From a bacterium 1xD42-87 (GTDB lineage: Bacteria; Bacillota; Clostridia; Lachnospirales; Lachnospiraceae): a stretch of DNA of 43,624 bases. Where the stretch lies: the NCBI GenBank assembly GCA_003611805.1, contig RAYM01000048.1, forward strand, positions 1 to 43,624, given 5' to 3'. A program made the translations under genes and the position numbers. Under the pieces are notes generated by a model. It was not told where the DNA came from. It ran no database searches and saw only the letters and a program-made list of their open reading frames with translations. Shown here piece after piece: positions 34,334-43,561 of the stretch; position 1 is the first letter of the stretch; the number at the start of each line of letters is the position of its first letter.

Positions 34334-36277
34334 ATGAAAAGATACATAAAAACAGGACACAGAAATGTGGCGCTGCTGCTTGCCGCGGCGTGTGTTTCCG
34401 TGACGCTTGCGGGATGTGGAGATACAGCAGCCACAGAGGAGGAAGAGAAACTGAGCGAAGTGATTCCTGTGGAGGCGCAGATGCCTGTGGCTGGGACATT
34501 GACGCTTAAAAATGAATTTGTGGGGACAGTCAGCCCGGAGGAGTCGGTGTATGTGGTTCCTATGGTGACGGCTGAGGTACTCAGCACCGGTATCAGCGTA
34601 GGCGATACGGTGACAGCGGGACAAGAGTTATGTAAACTTGATACCGAGGCGGCGGAATTGCAGCTTGCCAGCGCGCAGGCACAGTACAACAGCGCGGCGG
34701 CAGGTGTGCAGGCGGCGGAAGTGGGGTATGAAATCGCGCAGGCGCAGTACGACAGCGCGGTGGCGCAGCTCGATGTGCAGAATGAGCAGACACAGCGGCA
34801 GAAGGATCTGACCATGTACCAGATGCAGATGCAGATCGACGGCATCAACGACGGGATCAGCGATATCAACGAACAGCTGGCGGACCTGGCGGAGAATAGA
34901 GAGGACGCAAAGGAACAGAGGGATGATCTGAATAAGGCGAGAGGCAGGGCGAACGAATATGTGAAACAGGCGCAGACGGCGTATAATGCGGCGTCGTCGG
35001 CTTTTGGTTACGATAAGGCGCAGCAGGAGTATCAGGAGCTGATAGCTACAGTGACTATGTTGGATAATATACCGCCGGAACAGATTACGCCGGATCAGGC
35101 AACTGCATTGGAAGAAGCGAAGAAGAATTTATCTTTGAAAGCGGAGGAATTGGAGACCATCAAGGCACAGCTCAAACCCCATGCGGACGCCTTACAGGCG
35201 GCACAGGCGGCGGCTTCCCAGACCAGCGCAGCTTATGAACAGGCGAAAGCCGGCATTGAATCCATAGACGACGGCAGGGAGCAGCTGGAGGAAACGCTCT
35301 CCGATACCTATCGATCAAAAGAGCAGACCGAGACAGTGAAAAACCTGACGGAGGCACAGCTGAACATCGACACGCAGAAAGTACAGGACATCAGTAAAAG
35401 GACGGCGGCTCTGGGTGTGGATTCCGCGGCGGCACAGGTGAACAGCGCGAAAGTCGGCGCAGCGGGTGCCAAGGTGGGGATTGACAGCGCGGAGTACCAG
35501 CTTGACATGTACACGCTGACGGCGCCCATTGACGGCGTGATCGAGGCAGTGAACGTGAAGGAACATGATTTTGCCTCCCCACAGAACCCGGCCTTCGTTA
35601 TTTCTAATAAAAATACCATGACGGTCACTTTCGGCGTGAGCGAGGGCATCCGCGGCACGCTGCGGATCGGACAGAAAATTCAGGTGGACAGGAACGGCAA
35701 ACTCTATGATGCCGTGATCACAGAGATCGGCAGCATGGTGGATCAGACGACTGGCCTGTTTGTGATTAAGTCCTGTGTGAACACGCCGGATGCCAGCCTG
35801 CTGACCGGCAGCAGCGTGAAGGTGACGGCGGAGACTTACAGCCAGGCAGATGCCCTGCTGATTCCCTATGACGCGGTATACTATGATGACAGCCAGCCTT
35901 ATGTCTATGTGGCGGAGAACGGTACAGCGAAGCGTAAGGACGTGGAGACCGGGATTTTTGATATGGATACGATCACGGTGCTTTCCGGTCTTTCCACGGA
36001 GGATACTTTGATTACGAGCTGGTCGGCAAATCTCAGAGAGGGCGCGGAAGTGTCCGTGCAGATGAATACCGGGAGTGAGACAGGCGGTACAGACACAGCT
36101 GCAGATGATATGGCAGGCAGTACAGACACAGCTGTAGATGATATGGCAGGCAGTACAGACACAGTGACAGACGATGCGACAGGCAGTACGGATACGATGG
36201 CCGGTATGGCGGCAGGCGGTACAGAGACGTCGACTGAAAGTGAGACAGACGGCGCAATGACGGCGAACGGAGAGTAA
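34334..36277 (+). CDS. RND/MFP efflux adaptor lipoprotein
   Basis: Membrane-fusion adaptor that links an RND pump to the outside. From ATG 34334, behind GGAGGAG, it has 647 residues; the longer frame from 34214 lacks an SD and a signal. The lipobox is LAGC with Cys 28. A barrel-sandwich half (VSPEESVYVVPMVTAEVLS, then VGDTVTAGQELCKLDTE), a long alpha-hairpin of about 350 residues rich in A/Q/E, the second lipoyl half (LTAPIDGVIEAVNVKEHDFA) and a beta-barrel follow. The C-terminal tail holds four 11-residue repeats (GSTDTAVDDMA type). The RND permease follows after hairpins. Gram-positive cells have no outer-membrane channel, so the adaptor must act differently from AcrA. Confidence 0.92.
   Translation: MKRYIKTGHRNVALLLAAACVSVTLAGCGDTAATEEEEKLSEVIPVEAQMPVAGTLTLKNEFVGTVSPEESVYVVPMVTAEVLSTGISVGDTVTAGQELCKLDTEAAELQLASAQAQYNSAAAGVQAAEVGYEIAQAQYDSAVAQLDVQNEQTQRQKDLTMYQMQMQIDGINDGISDINEQLADLAENREDAKEQRDDLNKARGRANEYVKQAQTAYNAASSAFGYDKAQQEYQELIATVTMLDNIPPEQITPDQATALEEAKKNLSLKAEELETIKAQLKPHADALQAAQAAASQTSAAYEQAKAGIESIDDGREQLEETLSDTYRSKEQTETVKNLTEAQLNIDTQKVQDISKRTAALGVDSAAAQVNSAKVGAAGAKVGIDSAEYQLDMYTLTAPIDGVIEAVNVKEHDFASPQNPAFVISNKNTMTVTFGVSEGIRGTLRIGQKIQVDRNGKLYDAVITEIGSMVDQTTGLFVIKSCVNTPDASLLTGSSVKVTAETYSQADALLIPYDAVYYDDSQPYVYVAENGTAKRKDVETGIFDMDTITVLSGLSTEDTLITSWSANLREGAEVSVQMNTGSETGGTDTAADDMAGSTDTAVDDMAGSTDTVTDDATGSTDTMAGMAAGGTETSTESETDGAMTANGE
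36083..36214 (+). repeat. Four tandem 33-bp units in the adaptor gene
   Basis: Units begin at 36083, 36116, 36149 and 36182, each starting GGC(A/G)GTACAG or a close variant. Units 1 and 2 are nearly identical; units 3 and 4 have drifted. They encode an 11-residue acidic repeat in a flexible C-terminal tail. Copy number may vary between strains. Confidence 0.85.
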
Positions 36278-36289
36278 TAGTTCAGCTCA

Positions 36290-36417
36290 GGACTTTGCAC
36301 TTGCTGCAAAGTCCGTAAGAGCATGTAATGGTTGAAAAGAATCCGGCCTCTTTGCCGAAGGCAAAACTGGAATAGGCCGGATTTCGTAACTATGAAGCCG
36401 AAGGCTGAATAGTTGCG
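36290..36417 (+). other. Three-hairpin spacer between adaptor and pump genes
   Basis: Hairpin 1: GGACTTTGCA/TGCAAAGTCC (36290-36299/36305-36314). Hairpin 2: AATCCGGCC/GGCCGGATT (36340-36348/36375-36383), holding TTTGCC GAA GGCAAA. Hairpin 3: CGTAACTAT/ATAGTTGCG (36385-36393/36409-36417), holding AGCC GAA GGCT. The third ends just before the AGGAGG of the pump gene. No T-runs follow, so these are not standard terminators. Confidence 0.7.
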
Positions 36418-36436
36418 GAGAGTAGGAGGCAGCAAT

Positions 36437-39400
36437 ATGGGATTGACAAAATTAGCTCTGAAGCGTCCCGTTTCGATGGCGCTCATTGTTCTGGCTCTGG
36501 TGGTGTTCGGTCTTTCTTCCATACCGGGTTTTCGGTTGGAACTGACGCCCGATATTGAGATGCCGATGCTTCTCGTCTACACGATTTATCCGGGGGCGGA
36601 CCCGGAGAGCGTGGAGGAGCTTGTGACGAAGGAGATAGAGGCTGCGGGTTCCGAACAGAGCGGCGTAACTACTTATACTTCGCAGTCGGCGGAAAATATG
36701 TCCATGGTTATGTTTCAGTATGAATACGGAACAGATTTGGATGACGCCTATATGGATTTAAAGACGGCGCTCGACGCGGCAAAATCGTCCATGCCGGACG
36801 ACGTGCAGGAGCCGACTGTGATAGAAATGGCTATGGATCAGATGGAAACCATGGATATCTCGGTCACGGCGGTGGGCGACAGTGATGTGCTGAGCTATGT
36901 GAACGATACGATGGTGACGGAGCTGGAGACGATTTCCGGCGTGGCGGATGTGCAGGTATATGGCGGCCGGGAGAATTATATTCGCGTGCTGCTTGACTCA
37001 CAGGCGATGAGGGAGTATGGGATTACGATGAGTGGTATTGCCCAGACCATCGGCGCCATGGACTTTACGGTGCCTGTCGGAAGCGTAAACCAGGGTTCTC
37101 AGGACATTGCGGTATCCAGCAGTGCGGATATCTCCGGGGTGGTGCAGATACAGAATATTCCCATTACCACGGCGAGAGGACAGGTCATTCCGCTATCGGA
37201 AGTGGCGCAGATTAGTGAGAGCCAGAAAGCGGCAGACAGTCTGAGCCGCTATAACGGGCAGGATAATGTGACGATTGCCATTACGAAAAAGAAAAGTTAC
37301 GGCACCGTGGATGTGACCAGGGACGTGGAGCGGATGCTGGAACAGCTTCAGGCGGACAATGACGTAGTCGTGATTGATACGATCTATAACGCCAGCGATA
37401 TGATTATTTCCTCACTCTCGTCTGTGGGAAGCACATTGGCGCTGGGCGTGCTGTTTTCCATGATCGTGCTGTTCCTCTTCTTCGGAGATTTCAGAGCCAG
37501 TCTGATTGTCGGAAGTTCCATGCCGATTTCGCTGTTCGCAACGATGATCGGCATGAACATGCTTGGTTTCACCTTTAATGTGGTGACGATGGGCGCGTTA
37601 GTCATCGCTATCGGCATGATGGTGGACAGCTCGATCGTGGTGCTTGAGAGCTGTTTCCGCCTGAAGGATAAGACGGGGGAATACTATGACGCGGCGCTAA
37701 AGGGAACAGGGGTTGTGACGGCTTCGATCATTGCTTCCACGATCACGACGGTGGTCGTATACGCGCCGCTAAGTACGATGAAGGGCTTGTCGGGGCAAAT
37801 GTTCTCGCAGCTTGGCATGACGATTATTATGGCGATGCTGGCTTCGCTTGTTATGGCTATGACCATCATTCCGCTGCTTTTCAGAAAGTTTAAGCCAGTA
37901 GAGAAAAAGGATCTGCCGATCAATAAGCTGCTGCGCAAAATCAACGCGGGGTATGATAAAGTGCTTCGCAAAATCCTGCCAATGAAAGCGCTGGTAGTTG
38001 TGATATCGGTGCTCCTTCTGATCGCGGCGTTTATGCTGGTCAGCCATATCCATACGGAGCTGATGCCCAGCATGGATGAGGGCGCTTTTTCTGTCACGGC
38101 AAGTTTCCGCTCCGGCACGAAGATGGAGCTGATTGAGGAGCAGACCAGTTTTCTGGAGAAAATGGCGGAAGAAGATGAATATGTAGATCACTATTCTTTC
38201 AGTGTCTCAGGGGATACGGCGACTCTGACCGGTTATCTTTCGGATGACTGCGAGTTGTCCACGGGACAGGTGATTGAGCGTTACGCGAAGGAACTGGACG
38301 GACTGACTAACATGGATATCAGCATCAGCGCCAGCGGCGCCAGTATGAGCGCCATGATGGGCAGTGGGATTGAGATAGATCTGGAAGGGCGTGATCTGGA
38401 CGAACTGAGGGAGACGACAAGACAGGTACAGCAGATGCTGCAGGGAATCCCGGGTGTGCTGCAGACTTCCTCCAATTTGGCGGAGGCGTCCACGCAGGCG
38501 AAGATTATTATTGATCCTTTAAAGAGTATGGCAGTCGGGCTTCCGCCGGTACAGGTGGCGGGAGAAATGTACAATACGTTAAGTGGCATGAAAGCGGCTA
38601 CACTTAAGAGAAGCGGCGAAGAATACGAGGTGCGGGTGGAATATCCCGAGGGCGAGTACGAGGGCATGAACGATCTGATCAATATGACCCTGACGACAGC
38701 CCGGGGAACACAGATCCCCCTGTCGGAGATCGCGGAGGTGCAGTATCAGGATTCACCGGTAACCCTGACCCGTGTGGACGGCATCTATCAGGTGGCGGTG
38801 ACCGCAAGTACCACAGAGGAGACAAGATTTACGGCACAGGAAGCAGCTGACGAAGCGATGAGCCAGATGGTGCTTCCCAGAGGTGTTTCCCGTGCGTCCA
38901 GCATGATGGACGACATGATGATTGACGAGTTTAAGGCGATTATCACTGCTATTTTTGTAGCGGTATTCCTGATCTTCCTTGTGATGGCGATGCAGTTTGA
39001 GTCGCCCCGGTTTTCGCTGATGGTGATGATGAGTATTCCTTTCGCACTGATCGGTTCCTTCGGACTGCTCTTTATAACAGGGTCAACCCTAAGCATGGTT
39101 TCCCTGATGGGTGTGCTGATGTTGGTCGGTATTGTCGTAAATAACGGTATTCTTTATGTAGATACGGCAAACCGCCTGCGAGAGGAAATGCCGCTGGAGG
39201 AGGCGCTGATCCAGAGCGGGCAGCTCAGACTGCGCCCGATCCTGATGACTACGCTGACAACCATTCTTTCTATGGTGCCGATGTCTCTCGGAATCGGGGA
39301 CGGTTCCGTTATGATGGAAGGTATGGCAATGATTATCATTGGCGGACTGATTGCATCAACCGTGCTGATCCTGCTGCTGATGCCTACTTTCTACCTGATC

Positions 39401-39520
39401 ATAGACAAGCGGAGCAGAAAGGAGAAAAGACTGGTTAAGAAAGAGGAAAGGCAGAACAGGAGAGAAGACAGAAAAGCGGAAAAGAGAGCGCGGAAAGAAG
39501 AAAAGGACAAAGAGAAATAA
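36437..39520 (+). CDS. RND-family efflux permease (AcrB/HAE-like)
   Basis: Proton-driven efflux pump. From ATG 36437, behind AGGAGG, it has 1027 residues. The layout is the RND doubled one: first span near residues 10-30, large loop, spans near 330-480, a second large loop and C-terminal spans. Family marks: KRPVSMALIVLALVVFGL, MPMLLVYTIYPGADPESVEE, TMGALVIAIGMMVDSSIVVLE and VSLMGVLMLVGIVVNNGIL. In the proton-relay region one Asp is kept (D397, in VDSS) where AcrB has a pair. The tail is very basic (Lys/Arg/Glu-rich). The substrate is unknown; drugs, lipids or envelope precursors are possible. Co-transcribed with the adaptor lipoprotein. Confidence 0.95.
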   Translation: MGLTKLALKRPVSMALIVLALVVFGLSSIPGFRLELTPDIEMPMLLVYTIYPGADPESVEELVTKEIEAAGSEQSGVTTYTSQSAENMSMVMFQYEYGTDLDDAYMDLKTALDAAKSSMPDDVQEPTVIEMAMDQMETMDISVTAVGDSDVLSYVNDTMVTELETISGVADVQVYGGRENYIRVLLDSQAMREYGITMSGIAQTIGAMDFTVPVGSVNQGSQDIAVSSSADISGVVQIQNIPITTARGQVIPLSEVAQISESQKAADSLSRYNGQDNVTIAITKKKSYGTVDVTRDVERMLEQLQADNDVVVIDTIYNASDMIISSLSSVGSTLALGVLFSMIVLFLFFGDFRASLIVGSSMPISLFATMIGMNMLGFTFNVVTMGALVIAIGMMVDSSIVVLESCFRLKDKTGEYYDAALKGTGVVTASIIASTITTVVVYAPLSTMKGLSGQMFSQLGMTIIMAMLASLVMAMTIIPLLFRKFKPVEKKDLPINKLLRKINAGYDKVLRKILPMKALVVVISVLLLIAAFMLVSHIHTELMPSMDEGAFSVTASFRSGTKMELIEEQTSFLEKMAEEDEYVDHYSFSVSGDTATLTGYLSDDCELSTGQVIERYAKELDGLTNMDISISASGASMSAMMGSGIEIDLEGRDLDELRETTRQVQQMLQGIPGVLQTSSNLAEASTQAKIIIDPLKSMAVGLPPVQVAGEMYNTLSGMKAATLKRSGEEYEVRVEYPEGEYEGMNDLINMTLTTARGTQIPLSEIAEVQYQDSPVTLTRVDGIYQVAVTASTTEETRFTAQEAADEAMSQMVLPRGVSRASSMMDDMMIDEFKAIITAIFVAVFLIFLVMAMQFESPRFSLMVMMSIPFALIGSFGLLFITGSTLSMVSLMGVLMLVGIVVNNGILYVDTANRLREEMPLEEALIQSGQLRLRPILMTTLTTILSMVPMSLGIGDGSVMMEGMAMIIIGGLIASTVLILLLMPTFYLIIDKRSRKEKRLVKKEERQNRREDRKAEKRARKEEKDKEK

Positions 39521-39561
39521 GGAATCACACAATATTAAGAAGAGATAAGACCGGCGCCGGA

Positions 39562-40980
39562 TCATTTGATCTGAAACCGGTCTTTTCCGTTCCACTTTGC
39601 TTCGTAAAGCGCCTTGTCGGCGTTCTGGTAAAGAAGCTCATAAGTATTGTTGTTGGCGGCGAGCCCGACGCCGATGCTGGCTGAGAGTTTCTGGTCGGGA
39701 TATTCACTGTCAAAATTCTGATGTACAATCGAGATAAATTTTTTTAACATCCCTTCCGTCTCTTTGGTGGAGATGTCACGCCCTACGAACACGGCGAATT
39801 CATCGCCGCCCAGGCGCCCTACGATATCTTTGTTTCGGTTGAAATAGTTTTCCAGAATAGAGGAAAATTTTCGCAGAACATTATCGCCCACGGGGTGACC
39901 GAGCTGGTCGTTGATCAGCTTGAAATTGTCCATATCCATAATCATCATCAGCCCCTGTCCCGGACGTTCCGCCAGTGCCATCCTGACAAGTTCCTCAAAT
40001 CCTTCCCGGTTGAGAAGCCTGGTCAGGGGATCCAGCCGTGCCTTTGTGCGGATCGAACTCATTTCCTTCGAGAACAGGGATGTCAGAAAGAAAAGGAGGA
40101 CGGAGGCAATCACGGCGATCAAAAGCATGGGAAATTCAATTCCCCACAAATCTTTTAACACTTCGTTGCGGTTCATGCAGGTGATGAAATACCAGTCGGT
40201 GTCCGGAATGGCTGTGATATTTACAAAATAAACGCTCTCATCGCCAAGGATATCATATTGCCCGGTCTTCCCCGTATCCAACAGCCTGTTTACGTTCTGG
40301 TACAGCATGGATTCGTGCTCGGCGGATAAAGTCGTGCCGACCATGGAAGCGTCGGAGTCTGCAAGGATGAGCCGGCTGCCTGCGGTGACAAAAAAGGCAT
40401 GCTCTATTTTATCGGAGGCGATTTCCTCAGCAAGCTGTGAGGCATAGTCAAGATAGACGTCGGCGGACAGGACCGTTACGGCAGAACCTGCTTTCAGCCG
40501 GCTGCTTATGCTCACACAGGTACCGCCTGTCATGGAGTCCACATAAGGCTCACCGAAGGCAAACTGGTCGTGCAGCAGCCCTTCCTTATACCAGTCGCGC
40601 TCTGTCACGACGAAATCCGCTCCGGGTTCCCAGCCGGAAGCGTCGAAATAATTCCCCTGGTCGTCGCCCATGTACAGCCCAAAAGGATATGCTTCATGGG
40701 AATCCACGCTGGTGTACATCAGTTCATAGATGGCATCGTTTTCCAGCCCGAGCCTTTCGATCATATTTTTGTAGATAGTCACTTCATTCAGAACAGATTC
40801 TGCCCATGCGCTGATCTCTTCCACATAGTAATTGGATTCCAGAGTCAGTTTTTCTTTGGAAAGAGACAGGATTTCCCGCCTGACAAGCATAAAGTAGACG
40901 ATAATCATCACAAGAACAATAGGTACAATGGTACAGACCAGTTTTATATTTGCCCAGATATAACGGTGTTTTGCCTTCAC
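39562..40980 (-). CDS. Membrane diguanylate cyclase with Cache-type sensor
   Basis: Makes c-di-GMP in response to an external signal. 472 residues: membrane span about 11-32, an extracellular dCache-like sensor (about 40-280), second span about 284-306, then a GGDEF domain with the intact signature GGDEF at 391-395 and the inhibitory RxxD site (RNKD, 382-385). So both activity and product feedback are expected. The start is GTG 40980 with GGGGGAGG eight bases away. It converges with the RND pump gene and is divergent from the histidine kinase. It is the only intact cyclase in the window and could counter the EAL protein at 11031. Confidence 0.95.
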   Translation of the reverse strand: MKAKHRYIWANIKLVCTIVPIVLVMIIVYFMLVRREILSLSKEKLTLESNYYVEEISAWAESVLNEVTIYKNMIERLGLENDAIYELMYTSVDSHEAYPFGLYMGDDQGNYFDASGWEPGADFVVTERDWYKEGLLHDQFAFGEPYVDSMTGGTCVSISSRLKAGSAVTVLSADVYLDYASQLAEEIASDKIEHAFFVTAGSRLILADSDASMVGTTLSAEHESMLYQNVNRLLDTGKTGQYDILGDESVYFVNITAIPDTDWYFITCMNRNEVLKDLWGIEFPMLLIAVIASVLLFFLTSLFSKEMSSIRTKARLDPLTRLLNREGFEELVRMALAERPGQGLMMIMDMDNFKLINDQLGHPVGDNVLRKFSSILENYFNRNKDIVGRLGGDEFAVFVGRDISTKETEGMLKKFISIVHQNFDSEYPDQKLSASIGVGLAANNNTYELLYQNADKALYEAKWNGKDRFQIK

Positions 40981-41089
40981 TGGAAGTCCTCCCCCCCCGG
41001 AAAGAATAGTGTCGTTCGCGCTCGATTTCCCACAATAATACTTGTCATAATTTTATCATATGCACCCGGAAAGTCAAGGCGGCGCTCTA

Positions 41090-41118
41090 TTGACAAACAG
41101 GGCTGGAAATGCTAACGT
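41090..41118 (+). promoter_or_regulatory. Promoter candidate for the histidine kinase
   Basis: TTGACA (41090-41095), 17 bases, TAACGT (41113-41118). The -35 is perfect and the -10 weak. It lies 42 bases before the kinase start. Confidence 0.45.
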
Positions 41119-41160
41119 TGTGGAAAAACAATAACCTGACAAGGGGCGTATTTTTCGGCT

Positions 41161-42624
41161 ATGAAGTATTCCATGAAAAGGCAGTTCGCGTTCATTTTCA
41201 TAACGCTGATCACGGGCACGATTCTTTTATGCCTGATCCTCAATTCGACCCTGCTGGAGAAATACTATCTGAATAAAAAGCAGAATGCGCTTGTAAGCGC
41301 TTACTGCAGCATCAATGAAGCGTCAAACGCCGGCGACATAATGAGTGAGGAATATGACATTGAACTGAAAAAGATCTGCGAGAAGTACAATATACAGGTG
41401 CTGGTGGCGGACGGGGAATCGGAAGCTGTCAAGTATTCCATGAACGATCCACGCACCGTTCTCAAACAGCTTTTTGATCACATTTTTCTTGGTGTGGATG
41501 AAGAAGGTCTTCTTTTAAATACGGACGAATATAAAATGCAGGTGGTGGAGGATTACAGGACCCAGACGGAATATGTCGAAATGTGGGGTATGCTCGACAA
41601 CGGGTATCTTTTCATGCTGCGGAGTGCGCTGGAGGGTATCCGGGAGAGCGTGTCTATCTCGAACCGCTTCCTGACATATGTGGGCTCCGGGGCTGTTCTG
41701 GTCAGCGTCCTTCTGGTGATCTGGCTTTCAAACCGCGTCACGAAACCGATTATGGAGCTGGCAAAGATTTCGGAGCGGATGAAAGGTCTGGATTTTGAGG
41801 CAAAATACACGGGGAATGACAAGACGGAGATCGCCATACTGGGCAATAATATAAACGAATTGTCGGAGACGCTGCAGGAGAAGATCTCCGAATTGCGGAC
41901 GGCAAACAATGAACTTTTGAAGGACATAGAGAGAAAAGACCGGGTGGATGAGAGAAGAAGGGAATTTCTCTCCAATGTTTCCCATGAGCTGAAAACGCCG
42001 CTGGCACTCATTCAGGGTTATGCCGAGGGGCTGAAAGAGGGGATAAACGATGACGCCGAGAGCAGGGAATTTTACTGCGATGTCATTATGGACGAGGCGG
42101 CAAAAATGAATGCCATGGTAAAGAATCTCCTGACACTCAACCAGCTGGAGGCTGGCAACGAGGTTGTCAACATGGAACGCTTTGACGTGACGGCTCTGAT
42201 CAAGAACTACATTGCCTCCGCAGATATTCTGATCCGGCAGAAGGAGATATCCGTCCGCATGGACGACTACGAGTCTGTTTATGTCTGGGGCGACGAATTC
42301 CGGGTGGAGGAGGTGTTTATGAACTATTTCACAAACGCCATCAATTATGCGGGGAAAGAAAAAATCATAGACGTCAGGATACAGAGAACTGGCGGGCGGG
42401 TGCGAGTGTCGGTGTTTAATACCGGAAGCCCCATTCCGGAGGAGAGCGTGGCTCATCTGTGGGAGAAGTTTTATAAGGTGGACAAGGCGAGAACCAGAGA
42501 GTATGGCGGCAGCGGGATCGGACTTTCCATTGTAAAGGCGATTATGGACTCCATGAATCAGGAATACGGCGTGATTAACTACGACAACGGCGTGGAATTC
42601 TGGTTTCAGTTAGACATGGCATAA
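41161..42624 (+). CDS. Sensor histidine kinase, HAMP-containing
   Basis: Membrane histidine kinase of 487 residues. First span about 9-31, an extracellular sensor of about 140 residues, second span about 178-198, HAMP (VTKPIMELAKISERMKGLDF), HisKA with H275 (FLSNVSHELKTPLALIQGYA) and an ATPase domain with NYFTNAINYAG (N box) and GGSGIGLSIVKAIMDSM. No response regulator gene follows in the window; the downstream gene encodes a lipoprotein after a promoter. The partner may be the orphan OmpR-type regulator elsewhere or outside the window. The SD is not strong (AAGGGGCG, 16 bases upstream of ATG). Confidence 0.94.
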   Translation: MKYSMKRQFAFIFITLITGTILLCLILNSTLLEKYYLNKKQNALVSAYCSINEASNAGDIMSEEYDIELKKICEKYNIQVLVADGESEAVKYSMNDPRTVLKQLFDHIFLGVDEEGLLLNTDEYKMQVVEDYRTQTEYVEMWGMLDNGYLFMLRSALEGIRESVSISNRFLTYVGSGAVLVSVLLVIWLSNRVTKPIMELAKISERMKGLDFEAKYTGNDKTEIAILGNNINELSETLQEKISELRTANNELLKDIERKDRVDERRREFLSNVSHELKTPLALIQGYAEGLKEGINDDAESREFYCDVIMDEAAKMNAMVKNLLTLNQLEAGNEVVNMERFDVTALIKNYIASADILIRQKEISVRMDDYESVYVWGDEFRVEEVFMNYFTNAINYAGKEKIIDVRIQRTGGRVRVSVFNTGSPIPEESVAHLWEKFYKVDKARTREYGGSGIGLSIVKAIMDSMNQEYGVINYDNGVEFWFQLDMA

Positions 42625-42628
42625 AGAC

Positions 42629-42657
42629 TTGTAAGAATAAAAAATGTGGGGTATAAT
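42629..42657 (+). promoter_or_regulatory. Promoter of the lipoprotein gene
   Basis: TTGTAA (42629-42634), 17 bases, TATAAT (42652-42657): a strong sigma-A promoter 67 bases upstream of the start codon. Confidence 0.75.
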
Positions 42658-42724
42658 GTAATAACGCAAGTTTGCGAGTTAATGTAAAGCGGGCAATAAA
42701 ATACAAATTCGGGGAGATACAGAC

Positions 42725-43453
42725 GTGAAGAAGGCGAATGTTCTTTTAGGTGGCATGGCAGCGGCACTTCTGATGACGGGATGCGCTACGGTGCCGGATC
42801 TGACACAGACTGAGACAGAACTGATATCTGAATATGCGGTTGGGGTCCTGTTAAAATATGACAAGGGACACGGCAGAAGACTGGTGGATACCACAGGGTA
42901 TGAGGAGGAGACGGAAGAACCTGAGCAGGAGCCGCCCGTGGAAGAGATTCCGGAGGAGACGGAACCCGAAGCGGAAGAGGCGCCGGAGATAGTGGATGTG
43001 AGTCAGGACGAAGAGGAGACACAGCCGGCAGTATCCTCGGTGGAAGCGTATTACGGTATTCCTAATGTAACGATAAGTTATACAGGATGGGAGATGGTAG
43101 ATTCCTATCCGCCGCAGACAGAAGGTGAAGTTCCTTATTTTACCATGGATGCGTCAAATGGAATGCAGCTCTTTGTATTGAAGTTTAATGCCCAGAACCT
43201 GACGGGTGAAGACCAGGCTTTGAATATGATGGGCTACCGTGCAACGTTCCGAGTGTCTGTAAATGGGGAAGCCAGCAAGGGAGCGCTGGCGACGATGCTT
43301 GTAAACGATATGCAGACATTTGACAGTGTGATACCCGCAAATTCAGCCGTGGAATTGGTGAGCATCGTGGAGGTGCCGCAGGGGACAAATCCGAATTCGA
43401 TTGACTTTATTCTCCGGGGCGGTGAGCAGGACGGAACGCTTCATTTGCAGTAA
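42725..43453 (+). CDS. Lipoprotein with acidic linker and DUF4352-like domain
   Basis: A 242-residue lipoprotein: signal and lipobox MTGC (Cys 20), then a very acidic Glu/Pro-rich linker (about 58-102), then a beta-rich C-terminal domain (about 104-242) containing VLKFNAQNLTGEDQALNM and VSIVEVPQGTNPNSIDFILR. This pattern recalls the DUF4352/DUF5105 surface domains of Firmicutes, whose role is unknown. The start is GTG behind GGGGAG. It has its own promoter and follows a histidine kinase gene. No terminator is obvious after the stop. Confidence 0.8.
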   Translation: MKKANVLLGGMAAALLMTGCATVPDLTQTETELISEYAVGVLLKYDKGHGRRLVDTTGYEEETEEPEQEPPVEEIPEETEPEAEEAPEIVDVSQDEEETQPAVSSVEAYYGIPNVTISYTGWEMVDSYPPQTEGEVPYFTMDASNGMQLFVLKFNAQNLTGEDQALNMMGYRATFRVSVNGEASKGALATMLVNDMQTFDSVIPANSAVELVSIVEVPQGTNPNSIDFILRGGEQDGTLHLQ

Positions 43454-43532
43454 GACAGCGGACATCCAAACCGCGAAAAATCAGATTATCTGTAATAGAA
43501 AAAAGAATTTTGTAAGAAATTTAAAAATGTTG

Positions 43533-43561
43533 TTGACAGAGGAGAAATCTTCTGCTATTAT
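43533..43561 (+). promoter_or_regulatory. Strong promoter leaving the window
   Basis: TTGACA (43533-43538), 17 bases, TATTAT (43556-43561). The downstream 63 bases contain no ORF start with SD, but end in AGAATG TAAAA CATTCT, a small hairpin. The transcript runs out of the window; its gene cannot be named. Confidence 0.7.
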
